DNA from: Batillaria attramentaria
Lineage: Eukaryota > Mollusca > Gastropoda > Batillariidae
Length of the DNA: 64,000 nucleotides
Assembly: GCA_018292915.2 (NCBI GenBank)
Contig: JACVVK020000336.1
Coordinates: 701,647 to 765,646, forward strand
Direction of reading: 5' to 3'
The notes beneath the pieces are model-generated. The model searched no databases, had not been told where the DNA came from, and saw nothing but the letters and a program-made list of their open reading frames with translations. Position numbers and translations under genes: made by a program. Numbering within the stretch: position 1 is the first letter of the stretch; each line of letters begins with the position of its first letter. This document shows, piece after piece, positions 20,812-32,184 of the stretch.

Positions 20812-21770
20812 TCCGAGTAGTGAAAACAATTACATCCCTGGTTAGACCCGTTTGTATTCCATTTTGCAATTTTGTTTTTTGCATGGAGTTGTACCAGGGC
20901 GTAGGGGTTGGTGGGGCCTGACACTGGCGCGAACCAGAAGGTCTCGTAAGTTGGTGTCCCTCTTGTATGCAACAGTGACTTCTGTCAAGGGCCCCAAAGG
21001 AAAAATGACCATCAAACGCCACTTCACATGCGACAGTACAAACCTCATATACGCCATCATCTGTACCGCATGTCACAAACTGTATGTTGGGGAAAGTGGA
21101 CGTAGCCTGGCAACACGCTTTGCTGAACATATCGCCGACACCAGACACAACAGAATAAAACCCGTTGCCGTGCATTTCAATTCTGCAGGCCACTCCATCT
21201 TAAATATGACAGTAACTGGCCTGTGGCTTATGCACGGCGACGCCACAGACAGACGCGACATGGAGTCGCACATTATTCAGCGCCTGGGAAGCCAGGCCCC
21301 GGGTGGTTTGAACGAAAAGCCGTAACATAACCCTCTGAACTTTTTTCACACACAATCCATGGTCCTGTGTCACCAAAGGATGGGTGTTGTGATTGCTAAT
21401 TTTCACTATTCTTTTTTGTTCTTTTCTGCCCAACATTTTTTTTTCACACACAGTCCATGGTCTTTTGTCACCAAAGGATGGGTGTTGTGATATTTTTACT
21501 ATTTTTTCTGGTCCTTTTCTCGCCCACCGTTTTTTTTTTTTTTTTTTTTTTCCCCGCGCCGTGTATGTCAGTACGTCCGCAGAGTTACCTTTTGTTTGTT
21601 TGTTGAAGTTATGTCCCATTTGTTTATGTCCTGAAGAAGGCGAAAACCGAAACGTCGACCTGTGCCGTCCTTTGTCAAAGTTAAGTGGTTTCTGTCCCTT
21701 TTATGTCGCTTTTGCTTAACTTGTAACCACTTCGCAGTCATTACCGTTTCCGTTTCTATTAGATCTAGTG
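20812..21770 (+). mobile_element. Penelope-like element, 3' fragment
   Basis: The fragment contains the C-terminal GIY-YIG endonuclease of a Penelope-like element and about 430 bp of 3' sequence (gaagaaggcgaaaaccgaaa onward). The RT part is absent. The 3' sequence matches 46086-46572. The left boundary is uncertain. Confidence 0.75.
20852..21325 (+). CDS. GIY-YIG endonuclease fragment of a Penelope-like retroelement
   Basis: The frame reads KRHFTCDSTNLIYAIICTAC, HKLYVGESGRSLATRFAEH, then VAVHFNSAGHSI. LIY...YVG with the downstream GRSLxxRFxEH is the GIY-YIG nuclease core that follows the reverse transcriptase in Penelope elements. The first residues (from about 20852) are probably not native. 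The frame ends at 21325. It is a partial, transposon-derived coding region. Confidence 0.75.
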   Translation: MYSILQFCFLHGVVPGRRGWWGLTLARTRRSRKLVSLLYATVTSVKGPKGKMTIKRHFTCDSTNLIYAIICTACHKLYVGESGRSLATRFAEHIADTRHNRIKPVAVHFNSAGHSILNMTVTGLWLMHGDATDRRDMESHIIQRLGSQAPGGLNEKP

Positions 21771-22385
21771 TTGGCCGTCTGCCATCTGTTTCTGTACCTC
21801 TTATTTCAATTGTGTCCTTTATTTGAGCATCTGTTCTTTTAAAAATAAGAAGATAAGTGTGTGGTGTAATAACTGTTAGTGTCTATGTGTACCATTTTTC
21901 TATGTATTGTATATAAATATGTTGATCTGAGTAAGACCAGTGTATACACCCTAAATCAGTTCTCCATAGACCCTCAGCCAATTCGTTTCTGTAACACAAA
22001 ATACTGTCTTGCTAAAAACGTGTAGGTAAACTTGAACAGTTCGACTGATAACCTATGCTGATTCGACCGTATTGAAGATGAATTATTTCCCACTATACAT
22101 GTTTAGCGGTTTGCCCATTTACAACAACAACAACAACAACAACAAAACGAGCCTATCTGACGTGTCAGTCATACAGTAACGGCCGGTACACGTGGCACAG
22201 ATACGCTTTAATTAGAATGTCCCTCTAATCTTTCGGAAAACGTGCTGTACATCATATAGACACTATCACAGCCGCATACAGAGCACGCTCCAAAAGAAAT
22301 CAATGAACAAACTGTAGAAAAGAGACCTACTGGAACACCAGAGAATACTTAGAAATACTGCTGAAACACTGCCGAGTGAGTATTT
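21771..22385 (+). other. Intergenic DNA
   Basis: No gene is seen. An (AAC)n tract lies at about 22121-22145. Confidence 0.5.
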
Positions 22386-22559
22386 TAGGGCTTAACGCCG
22401 CGTCAGCGACAAAGACTAATTCGCGGCAGCCATAAGTTTGAAGGCCTCTTCATTAAAAGGTAAAAATCTGGATTAAAACAACTAGTAAATATAGGCTAAA
22501 AGTTTATAGGTTAAGTGAGATTCTACCAGTCTTGGTTACCACCAGTTCAAAACGTCAAG

Positions 22560-22601
22560 TAAGTTAGTTTTTTAGGGCTTTACGCCGCGCAAGCAACAGA
22601 G
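22560..22601 (-). mobile_element. 42-bp LINE 3'-end insertion with target duplication
   Basis: The insert matches the extreme 3' end of the LINE at 12102 (gggctttacgccgcgcaagc). It is flanked by a perfect 13-bp repeat (TCAAAACGTCAAG) at 22547-22559 and 22602-22614. It lies within the older LINE copy. Confidence 0.85.
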
Positions 22602-22651
22602 TCAAAACGTCAAGCATGGGTCGTGTACATGAATAAGTAAAAACACAATGT

Positions 22652-23020
22652 TCAAATTTTACGAAACAAATTGACTTCTCGAAGGAAGCCACAAATCTTG
22701 TCTGGGGGGACATTTCGGAACAAGAGCTCCATTGATTCGGCAGTGAAATACTTCTGTCGAGCCTCCGTGAGGTCTGCACAAGAAATCAAAATATGTTTAA
22801 TGGTATCTGGCTCATCGCAGCCCAAACAGAAAGGGCTCTCTTCACCTTTCAGCAAGTGCGAGTGGGTATAATATGCGTGCCCAATATGGAGACGGGCCAG
22901 GACCACCTCTTCCCGACGGTTAATCCTACATCGGGGAATGATTTCCTGACATTTGGGAACTATACTGTGGAGTTTATTGTCACCAAGAGTATCCCACAAA
23001 CACTGCCGAAAGTCTGCTGA
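22652..23020 (-). pseudogene. LINE ORF2 C-terminal remnant
   Basis: About 120 open codons match the last tenth of the intact ORF2, including the CxxC...HxxxxC motif. Upstream ORF2 sequence is missing. Confidence 0.8.
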
Positions 23021-23045
23021 TGTACTGTAGAAAGTCTGTGCGTGC

Positions 23046-23511
23046 ACACTAAAGACAGGCCGGGTACTGGCACACTGACGAAAGTCCGCTGAAACACTTT
23101 GGAAAATCTGCTGAAAGACTGAATATTTGCTGAAACGCTTCTGATAGCCTGCTGTGCTCGTCTAGCGCTAAAGACCATGTCACACGAGAGGGCAAAAACA
23201 CTTGAAAACATTGTTTTCAGATGTTTTGCTGCGAAACAACGTGTTTTGTCGTGTGACATACTTCACAACAATGTTTTCAAAACATGTTTTGATCGTGTTT
23301 TCAGTTTTAGAGCCTGCCCTAAAATCCGAAAACATGTTTTGTGTTTCAACCAATGAAAGCCGCCGTGCGGAGTGTCAAGTGACACCTTCCCGTATCCGCT
23401 CAGTCAACATGTCCGTAGCGGGACCCTCTCTCTCTCTCTCGCCTTCGACGCGCGCTTGCTTGTTTTCACGTGTGTCATGTATTGTTTCGGAAAGCATGTT
23501 TCGGGCGTTTT
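23046..23511 (+). other. Repeat-like DNA, possible DNA-transposon end
   Basis: The region has repeated near-palindromic AAAACATGTTTT-type words, and a gtcacacgag...cgtgtgaca pair at about 23179-23258. It may be part of a truncated MITE. No gene is seen. Confidence 0.35.
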
Positions 23512-24166
23512 GCCAGTCAGAGAGGGAGGTTTCCCAGCTTCTTGTGTAACACGCAGTGCGCACGCGGCTGAGTGTGTATTGTCTGTTCATTCAGTGCCGA
23601 CGGTCACTACACAGAGTAAGGAATTCCATTCACAGAGTGACCGCGCTCTCGGTTTACGTCATTCACGGAATTGTCCACTCCCCGCTACTTTCAGCTGTAC
23701 TGTCCCGTCCCACATTTTGCAGCTTAGTTTCTTCCCGCATTCTTTTGTTGTATTTGTAGAGTAGTGTTTAGTAGTCTCTAGTTTGTTGCCCGACAAGTAT
23801 TAATCATCACGCTCATATATTTTGAGCCGAATCTGTGTTGCCTTATTACATCTAACGATTCATATGATCCGCATGTAACTTTTATTGGAATAAGTGAACA
23901 CTCTGATTTTTATTCTCTTGTTAGTTGTTTCTTTGGAGAGATAGTGTAAGTTTGATGAGTGATCGAGTGCGTAGATGTGTGTGGCTCCAAAGAGTTTAGA
24001 TAAATAGATAGATTATCTAAGGTCTTTGGTGGCACGTAGGCCCGACAGTATGATGCAATACTCTTTCGCACTTCAGTCATCCTAAACACACATGTCAGAG
24101 TAGCTCACTAAACTAAATCTGTAGCGTGCCCGACAACCACGACGACCCCACACCCGGGGCGCTACA
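23512..24166 (+). mobile_element. Partial 5' LTR of a gutted LTR retrotransposon
   Basis: This 655-bp segment is highly similar to the 3' LTR halves at 25551-25839 and 27681-28006. It ends in GCGCTACA. It lacks the first ~660 bp of the full LTR. Confidence 0.75.
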
Positions 24167-24889
24167 GTTGGCGTCGCCGACAGGATTAGAATCGTTTCTC
24201 GGGCGGTTCTCTTTGCGATGGTTTAGTTTGTAGGGCAACCGGTTCTTGCTGAGATTTGTTTGAAGCGCAGATATGTATATTGTCAAGATAAAGCTTATTT
24301 TCTGCACTTTTCAGTGATGCCTATAACTCCACATGCCCCAAATCATCCTTTGTTCCCATCAGTTTTGTTGGAGCCAAACTGATGCCCTCGCTGACCTTGA
24401 TATATCCTTCGTAAACTACGTGTCACTAATTTTACACTTTAATGTACAGAGTAAGATTACGATTGCTGGTGATGCCAGTGTGGAGTACCGATGGCAGCAG
24501 CTGATGCTATTCGCAAGACAGCCCTGGACAACGATGGTTTGGATGAAAGCAGTAAAGTCGGTAGGCCCCGTAGGCGACCCCAAAGTCCATACACGACTTG
24601 AAGTTGGATGGCACCGAGAAACAGACGTTGGTTGCTGACTTCCAGAAGTAACCAAGAATCACCGACAGTACCTACAACCGGGGGGCAAGGGTTACCCAGC
24701 GCCCGGCACCGTTGGACATTCTTTGGATTACCTGTAGCATGGACAGACATTAAACGTTTCCCGGACTTGACATTGCATGCCGTTTATGCTAAAGGATTTT
24801 GTTGTTATTATGTAGTGGTAGGACGTTTGTATGATTTTTATTATAGTTTCTTGTAAATTCGGGACGAATTTATAGGAAGGCGAGGGTAG
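24167..24889 (+). mobile_element. Internal remnant of the LTR retrotransposon
   Basis: Two bases after the 5' LTR comes tggcgtcgccgacaggat. This is complementary to a tRNA 3' end ending in CCA, so it is a likely primer-binding site. The region ends with the purine tract aggaaggcgagggtag just before the 3' LTR. Only 723 bp remain, with a possible pol end (GRPRRRPQSPYTT) near 24570-24600. No intact gene is present. Confidence 0.65.
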
Positions 24890-26166
24890 TGTAGCGAAGA
24901 CACTTCGCTATGTTTGTGTTTAGTACAGCCGCCATTCTTAGTACAGGCGCACTTTTAAATTAGGTCCAGCTAGCCACAGTTAAGGGTCAGTTTTCACGTG
25001 CGCTGACCACGTGAGCGCGTGATGAGCGCGTGATTTCTTGCATAAACACTGAAGATTCCCGCGTTTTCCTTAGTCGCTTTCTGAGGGTCCCAGAGACTGT
25101 GTGTCGTCCCTCCAGCCCGGCCTCGAATCTTCCTCATTTCTCATGTTCAGGATTAGTCTGGAGTCAGTATTCTGTGACCAGTGTTGGACCTGCTACTGGA
25201 TGCCTCTTCTATTGGGAACTATTTGCACTGAGGAGAAACTGTGATTCTGTTTTGGATTAGTTGTGAACTGTTTGGAGCCACTGAATTCGGACTTGGAATT
25301 AGTCTTCAGATGAACGGTGACTGTGTCTCATTTTATTCTCTTTTGAACTAGAGAACAGGTGATGTAAAGTAGGAAGATACTTGTAATAGTTCGAAGTACT
25401 CTAAGAGATCTGATAGTTAACAGTACTAATCAGAACAGTTACGTAAATTAATGGTTATGTAAATTTGTACTCCTGGTTTAGACAGAGAGATAGAACGTTG
25501 TTCATTACTAGTGAGAGATACTCTAGTGTCAGGCTTTTTTGTTTCATGCCCAGCCAGTGAGGGAGGTTTCCCAGCTTCTTGTGTAACACGCAGTGCACAC
25601 GCGGCCGAGTGTGTATTGTCTGTTCATTCAGTACCGACGGTCACTACACAGAGTAAGGAATTCAATTCACAGAGTGACCGCGCTCTCGGTTTACATCATT
25701 CACGGAATTGTCCACTCCCCGCTACTTTCAGCTGTAGTGTCTCGTCCCACGTTTTGCAGCTTAGTCTCTTCCCGCATTCTTTTGTTATATTTGTAGTGTA
25801 GGTTTAGTCACTAGTTTCTAGTTTGTTGCCCGACAAATACAGTCGGGTCCACCTATAACGGCCACCGGATATACCGGACACCGGTTATACCGACAGGGCA
25901 AAGGCATTCCCCTGCCGAGGGCCTTCTTTAACATGACTAGAAACTCATCGGTTGTAGCGGCCACCGGTTATACCGGACATCGCTTATACCGGCACCCCTT
26001 TCTCGTCCCCAGGGCCCCTTTTCTCCGGATAAAACGGCCGGCGCGCATATTGTAACGATTATACCGAGAAGAATGAGAAAACAGGCGCCGACCTTTTCAG
26101 GCCCAAAGGCCTCATGATTGCGCAGAACACTTTTCAATTACTCCCAGAGTGTGCTGAACTAAAAAT

Positions 26167-26168
<2 letters not shown>

Positions 26169-26210
<42 letters not shown>

Positions 26211-26220
26211 GCGCGCGTGC

Positions 26221-26266
<46 letters not shown>
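26169..26266 (+). repeat. (CT)n-(GC)n-(TG)n compound microsatellite
   Basis: CT, GCGCGC and TG blocks follow one another within the DNA transposon. Confidence 0.9.
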
Positions 26267-26268
<2 letters not shown>

Positions 26269-27222
26269 GTAGTGTGCGTGTGTGTGATGGGCTTTTCAAC
26301 TATGTCATGTTCTTTGTATTGCCGCTCAAGTATTCTGTGTGAAGGACGCGTGTTCTATTTTCTCAATTCTTACGGACTATATAAGACAAGAGAGAGAGGA
26401 AGTACTTGTTTTTATACACGAAGATATGCCCATAGTTTTGAGGACGTTTGTCAGGCATTTTGACAGAACAACCTATATGAAAGCCGTACATGAAAAGGTG
26501 GTGTTTGAAAGCGATTACGAATCAGTATTTCCAATACTATTCAGTACAGGAGAACATGGTGGTTTTTTTGTGTTTTTTTTTTTTTACATAGTTTGTTCTG
26601 AATCTTGTAACTCATCATGTACGATTTTATATGTAAGATTTCAAGGCAGACAGATCAAGTACTGCAAAGGAAAATATTCTTGTTCTTTTTTCTCTCAAAT
26701 TTACGTGCAGAAATTGCTCAAGTTTAACATAATCTCTCTTGGCATAGATTCAGAATTTTAGTTTCAGCAGTGAGTCTACGCGAGACTCCCTGGTTTCAGA
26801 AACTGTAAACAAAGATTTTATCACAAGAATTGTTTTGTTACAGAACGCAAGGAATGGTTTTAGAATTTAGATAACTTTTTTTTTTTAAACAATTATTTCA
26901 TGCCGTTAGTTGCATTTCAGTCTGCATTTTAATTTGTGTTATCCATTTATTTCGCATTTTTGTCTGTAAGCCTTTCAGCGTTCAATGTTTCCTTTAGGGA
27001 ATTTAAGGTTTTCGCTACAGATGTTTGCAAAATAGTGTGAACGTGACTATTTTTGTGTAATTCCAACCAGTATGGACGCATTACCAGCTATTCACGACTT
27101 TTTTGGAATGTGTACACGGTACAGTAAGGCTAGCTGTCCACAGGCTGTGGGGCAGCTGGCAGGGCCAGCAATGAAAAATAAAATAGATATAATTGATAAA
27201 TCGTAAGTGTTGGCGTGATCGT

Positions 27223-27223
27223 T

Positions 27224-27295
<72 letters not shown>
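27223..27295 (+). repeat. (CT)n(TG)n microsatellite
   Basis: A CT block joins directly to a TG block inside the DNA transposon. Confidence 0.9.
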
Positions 27296-27298
<3 letters not shown>

Positions 27299-28006
27299 AA
27301 AAAAATTAACAATGAGTTTTATTTTATTTTCATCTAAATGTCTGATCAATGTCAGTTAAATCGTGATTTTGAACGTAAAACGAATTAGGTTGTAAACACT
27401 AAACGATACACACGCACGCACGTCCGCGCGCACGTTCATACGCACGCACGCTCGCTCGCAGAGAGGGAGAGAGAGAGTGTGTGTGTGTGTGTGTGTCCGT
27501 TATTTGCGGAAACATCGGATATACCGGAAAATGTCCGTAATATATGGAGACATCGGATATACCGTCCACCAGGACAAAAGTGGCCGCTATATCCGATGTG
27601 TTGTTTATACCGGACATCGGATATAGCGGCCACCAAAGTTCATGTCCCTAGGGTGGCCGCTATAACCGGATTTTACTGTAGTAATCATCACGCTCATATA
27701 TTTTGAGCCGAATCTGTGTCTTTATTGGAATAAGTGAACACTCTGATTTTTATTCTCTTGTCAGTTGTTTCTTTCGAGAGATAGTGTAAGTTTGATGAGT
27801 GATCGAGTGCGTAGATGTGTGTGGCACCAAAGAGTTTAGATAAATAGACAGATTATCTAAGGTCTTTGGTGGCACGTAGGCCCGACAGTATGATGCAATA
27901 CTCTTTCGCACTTCAGTCATCCTAAACACACATGTCAGAGCAGCTCACTAAACTAAATCTGTAGCGTGCCCGACAACCACGACGACCCCACACCCGGAGC
28001 GCTACA

Positions 28007-28802
28007 CACGCACACACACACCGTGACACGCACACACACACACACACACACGCACACACACACATACACACACGCCGTCTTTACAAATCAATAGGCAGGG
28101 CCGCAGGCTATGCACAAGCTGAACCGGCTGATACCAAAATCAAGTGCTGCTTGGCTTGCCGCCAAGTTTTTAAAGCCCTGATCCGGTACACAGTGCACCC
28201 GCACGCTGCTGCGTCATTCGAGTCCTTGACATTGTCCGACTTCCTGTTGCGTATAGTCAGCGCAACTTTTGGCTACGCGATACAGATGCAAATCTGGAGG
28301 AAAACGCTATATATTCCCCTTACACATAACGCTGCAGATGACACCCTAGAAATGCTTTAAAATTCACCAAAAAATTCACAAAAATCAGGCAGCCATAGAC
28401 TCACGCGTAGAGGAAATTTAAACAAATTCCAATTTTCCGTTTTTTGGCAATGTTGGCAGCGACCACATACCCCCTCATTCCACGGTCGTCTGCTGGCTCC
28501 TGTGCCAGCCGCGCATGAATACAAATAGTCCACAAGCCAGCCTCATTTTTCCCTAATTTTACTATTACCTGGCATGAAACTTGTTTACAAAGCCAACAAA
28601 AACCACCAGATTGCCATATTTTACTATGCACACAAATTTTAAAATGGGCAAAGATTTTATACTATATTTAGCCGAGTTCTTACTACATGCCCCGGAAGCT
28701 AATACTATCACGTAGCCTGTAGCACTGGCTGTCAGCCAAGCAGGGGAGGCCACTGAATTCAGTCAACACGCACAGTGGAACACCTGACATGACAGGTGAA
28801 GC
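28007..28802 (+). other. (CA)n and unassigned DNA
   Basis: A (CA)n-rich stretch follows the LTR end (28007-28075). The rest has no recognisable gene. Confidence 0.5.
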
Positions 28803-29003
28803 CTATTATGGAGGGAACTCGTACAGGTCTATTTTTAGACGGACGTCAACTGAGGTCACGGGATTCCGGAAACGCCCTATAGCGCGTTCAAACCCTATCC
28901 AAACCCTAAGCCTAACCCTAAGGCTAACCATATGACTACCCCTAACCCTAGACCTAACCCTAACCGTCTAAAAATAGACCTGTACGAGTTCCCTCCATAA
29001 TAG
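28803..29003 (+). mobile_element. Fold-back element with perfect 40-bp inverted ends and telomere-like core
   Basis: The left arm (28803-28842, starting ctattatggagggaactcg) is the exact reverse complement of the right arm (28964-29003). The 121-bp core contains repeated CCTAACCCTA words. No target duplication was recognised. Confidence 0.85.
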
Positions 29004-29273
29004 CCTCCCCCCACCTGACATTGCAGCCGCCCTGTCTGATCCCGTCTGACATGCGCAACACGCAGGCGCTCGCACACTTTCTTTTCAGTCCATCTTGACT
29101 TCTGCCTTACTTTGATGTCCAACAATTGTTGCTGCGCGAGCCCGTTCATATCTACTGCGAGCTTTTGTCACAGTGAATTACGAGTAACAAAAGCATAACG
29201 ACACAAACGCTTCAGACAAGCACACACACAAACTGACCTTTCAGAAGACTAAGAAGTACATGATGTGCTCGGT

Positions 29274-29312
<39 letters not shown>

Positions 29313-31239
29313 TGTGTGTGTGTGTGTGTGTGTGGTATCCAAAACTTTTTAGACAAAACACATCTCGTGAACTGTTACTAAATAATGTTATGCAGTCTTT
29401 ATCTCTGAACACACGCATTAATTTAAAATTACACCTTTCTCTGCCTGTCTCGAACAACGGTTGATTGCCGTAATGCGTATTTCCGCTGGCAGTACTGTAC
29501 ACCCTCGCCAGAAACCATGCGTGAAAAATAAAACGGCTGTTGCCGCGAGAAATTGCCGTGACCTCACCGTACACTGTATTTCTGAAGAAGGGCGCAAGGG
29601 ATTGTGTGTTATTTGAAGTAAAACTATCATGATGTTATTCATTGCATACTAGTCATCAGGCAGTAAACAGCCTAGTTGCAACAGCATTATTTATAGACAG
29701 CAAAAGCGTGAATACAAACGGTCAGACTGATTTACTGAAACGTATTTGCCAAATGGATAAAAAGGATAAGAGATCCCTTGTACTCTGTCATTTAGGTGGG
29801 GACAGATCACAGTGCCGTAAATAGGGATTACTGAGACCAAGTAAAAAAACCGAAAGAAAGAAAACAAACAAACAAACAAACAAAAAACACCACAGACTGG
29901 TGATAAATCATCTCTACCTATGATATCATCATGTCAATCTTACGCAATAGCGGGTTCTAAATTACAACTTGATACTTACATACTTATTTGTTTATTTATC
30001 TATTTAGACGTATTTTTATGTAATCGAATAACTTACAATGAATGAATGCACTGCAAAATTGAGAAATTCCGACAGACGATTGACTAATGACTCGTGAAAT
30101 CATGCTTGAAATCGCAACCATCATAGGCTAAAAGCACTTAGGTATCTATGAATCCACGACTTGTTACATACGCCAAAAGCGCCTCGGTGTCTATCCAATC
30201 CACGATCGATGCTCAGGCCCGCGTAAGCTTACTAAATGGCCCGAACAGCTTACGATATCACCGATATCGTCCGTCTAACCAATATCACGGAAACTGCAAG
30301 TAGGCGTACGGTTTGACACAAAATGCACACTAAACAAAATGCACATTAATCGGAGACTTCGCTCCGGTCTCAAACTGAATACGCCGAGACTATCAACAGC
30401 ATGGGTCAGCATTTAGCCTCTTGCGTCTCGTTCAGTAACAATTTTCTCGATTCTTCAAATAGTCTTGAAATTGTGGACTGATGCCGTAAAAAAAATGTTT
30501 TGGAAACAGAAAAGTAAAAAGCACAGCGGATGAAAAGATGGCACTAGACTAACAACCACTCCGATCTGAGACAGTATATATAAAGGAACAGACAGTGTAA
30601 TTAAAATACTTAAAGCTAATAAGGGTAGGGAAAGCAAATCTATAGGATCTTTTTTTAAAATCAGAATTAGTATTAGCCTCAGTAGCAAGTGTAGAAAGAC
30701 GTAAAGATTAATGAATCGTTGGTGATGTTTTCGTCTCCCCAAAACATAGTTATATCATCATTAGAGCAACACAACAAACATTTGATGGAGATGTAGTTTC
30801 CTATTAATATAAAAAATGAACTACATGATTGTTCTTACATTCTGTGCAGCTAATTTACAGGAATTGTTCAATATATTTGAGTAGTCGTAAGCTCTGAGAG
30901 ACGTAAGAGTGATGCCAAATGTGATAATACTCTGCTTTTGATTAAATGCATGTACAAGAACATTTCAAAACCAAATATTCATGTTGTGAAATCGAAACTG
31001 CGGGAAGTCATTCATTTCGATTTTCTTTTCGGTTTTTCTCGGCGATAAATATCAGAGCTAACAAAGTCATTGATTTGGACACCGCTCGAAAATATTGGAA
31101 ATCACAGCTTATGGTACTGGTCCATACTCAGCAAAACTTTAAAAACAGAAGTGCGAAGCTGAAGGAAATTGACGCAATACGTCTGAGTTCTAGAAAACAG
31201 TCGCGACACACACTGCTGATCTGTTCTTGCGACTGATCA
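29004..31239 (+). other. Intergenic DNA
   Basis: No gene is recognised. A (TG)n lies at about 29276-29333 and an (AAAC)n at about 29864-29885. Open frames here lack family motifs. Confidence 0.5.
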
Positions 31240-31440
31240 ATTCTAACACGAAGATACTTGACGGATTTCAGGAATGGTATGTCTACCATCAATGAAGACA
31301 GAATGGCTGTTCATAAGACCGAGACGTGAAGGAGCACCTACAGCCATAACTTCTGTCTTGTCGGGATTCAACGTAAGCTTATTGGTATTCATTCCTGATA
31401 CATGACTGAATGTCTATCTGGACAGAACTGAAATCTGCTG
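31240..31440 (-). pseudogene. LINE reverse-transcriptase fragment
   Basis: The reverse strand reads NKLTLNPDKTEVMAVG, a common RT motif of CR1/L2-type LINEs just after the catalytic box. Stops break the frame on both sides. Confidence 0.6.
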
Positions 31441-31819
31441 GCTGTGCACTCTGTAACAAGGTAATGTAAGAAAACACAAACGTAGAAAAGATTATCTTCT
31501 GTAACACAATTGTGCAGTTTATGCATTTTTTGTTTTTGTTTTAGTTTGGACGAGAGCAACAATTATCATGTCTGATTGTGAGATATTATGCCTCAACTGA
31601 GTTTAGAATAGTGCATGCTACCTTGCGACAATTTACATGAAGGCTGGATTGTTAATTTTTGTCTGCAGTAGGTTTTAAAGATGAATGAATTAATGAATAT
31701 GAATGAATATTTCTTTAATGGAATGGGCGGGGTTTCCTTCAGAGAAAGAAACACGCTTTCCAAACGGAACAGTACGTACATGATTTCGGATACCACTTGG
31801 TTTTGCTTTTCTTTCCCAG

Positions 31820-31976
31820 GTCCGCCATTGCTTATCCATGCAGATAACCAGAGCTTTTGTGTCGATGGTGACCAAGTTGAAATGAGTTTTGCACTACGCT
31901 CACACACAAAGGACATACAGGAATGCAACATGACGCCTTTGAATGGCGGATCTCCAGTTACAAGGGACTGTCTCAG
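31820..31976 (+). CDS. Orphan receptor half-domain A exon
   Basis: This phase 1-2 exon of 157 nt sits between CTTTCCCAG and a GTAGAA donor. It encodes LRSHTKDIQEC and ends VTRDCL. It matches exon 4a of receptor 3 (IRTHTREVEGC and KTRDCL) in phase and ends. No matching D2 or B exon was seen nearby, so it is a remnant of another receptor or a distant exon of a neighbour. Confidence 0.6.
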
Positions 31977-32184
31977 GTAGAATATGATCTCCCGTATTGT
32001 TTATTGCTGTCCCCATGCGATGCAGTTGTGATAACAGTCATGATAATAATAAAAATTAATTATTCTTGTTATACACAGTACAGGTATTCATTATAATCTC
32101 ATTTACAGATCTTGCAGACTTGAAAAACGGATAAATAAATAAAGGAAGCGACATAGTAATAAATGAATCAATCTAGGCTGACCT

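Larger units (their letters stand above)
22386..23045 (-). mobile_element. Older 5'-truncated copy of the I/Nimb-like LINE
   Basis: The 3' UTR (gggcttaacgccgcg on the + strand) and the last part of ORF2 are present. ORF2 reads RLHIGHAYYTHSHLLKG, then CLGCDEPDTIKHILISC, like 12342-15989 but diverged. The copy is truncated near 23045. Confidence 0.85.
25840..27678 (+). mobile_element. TA-flanked non-autonomous DNA transposon (pogo/Tigger-like ends)
   Basis: The element starts CAGTCGGGTCCACCTATAAC and its reverse strand starts CAGTAAAATCCGGTTATAG. It has TA on each side (25838-25839 and 27679-27680). The matching segment of the 5' LTR (23791-23810) has a single TA and no insert. Both ends carry iterated CGG(A/T)TATACCGG-type words. 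No transposase is recognised in its 1.84 kb, and three microsatellite blocks lie inside it. Confidence 0.8.
24890..28006 (+). mobile_element. 3' LTR (about 1.28 kb) interrupted by a DNA transposon
   Basis: The LTR starts TGTAGCG and ends CGCTACA, which are short inverted ends with the TG...CA hallmark. It is split at a TA by the element at 25840-27678. Its 3' part matches the 5' LTR. Confidence 0.7.

Noticed and set aside
26221..26761. Transposase inside the TA-flanked element
   Set aside because: The frames there lack a DDE/D pattern or DNA-binding motif, and one begins in a (TG)n tract.
28890..28965. Chromosome end (telomere)
   Set aside because: The CCTAA words are few, degenerate and enclosed by a fold-back element with unique DNA on both sides.
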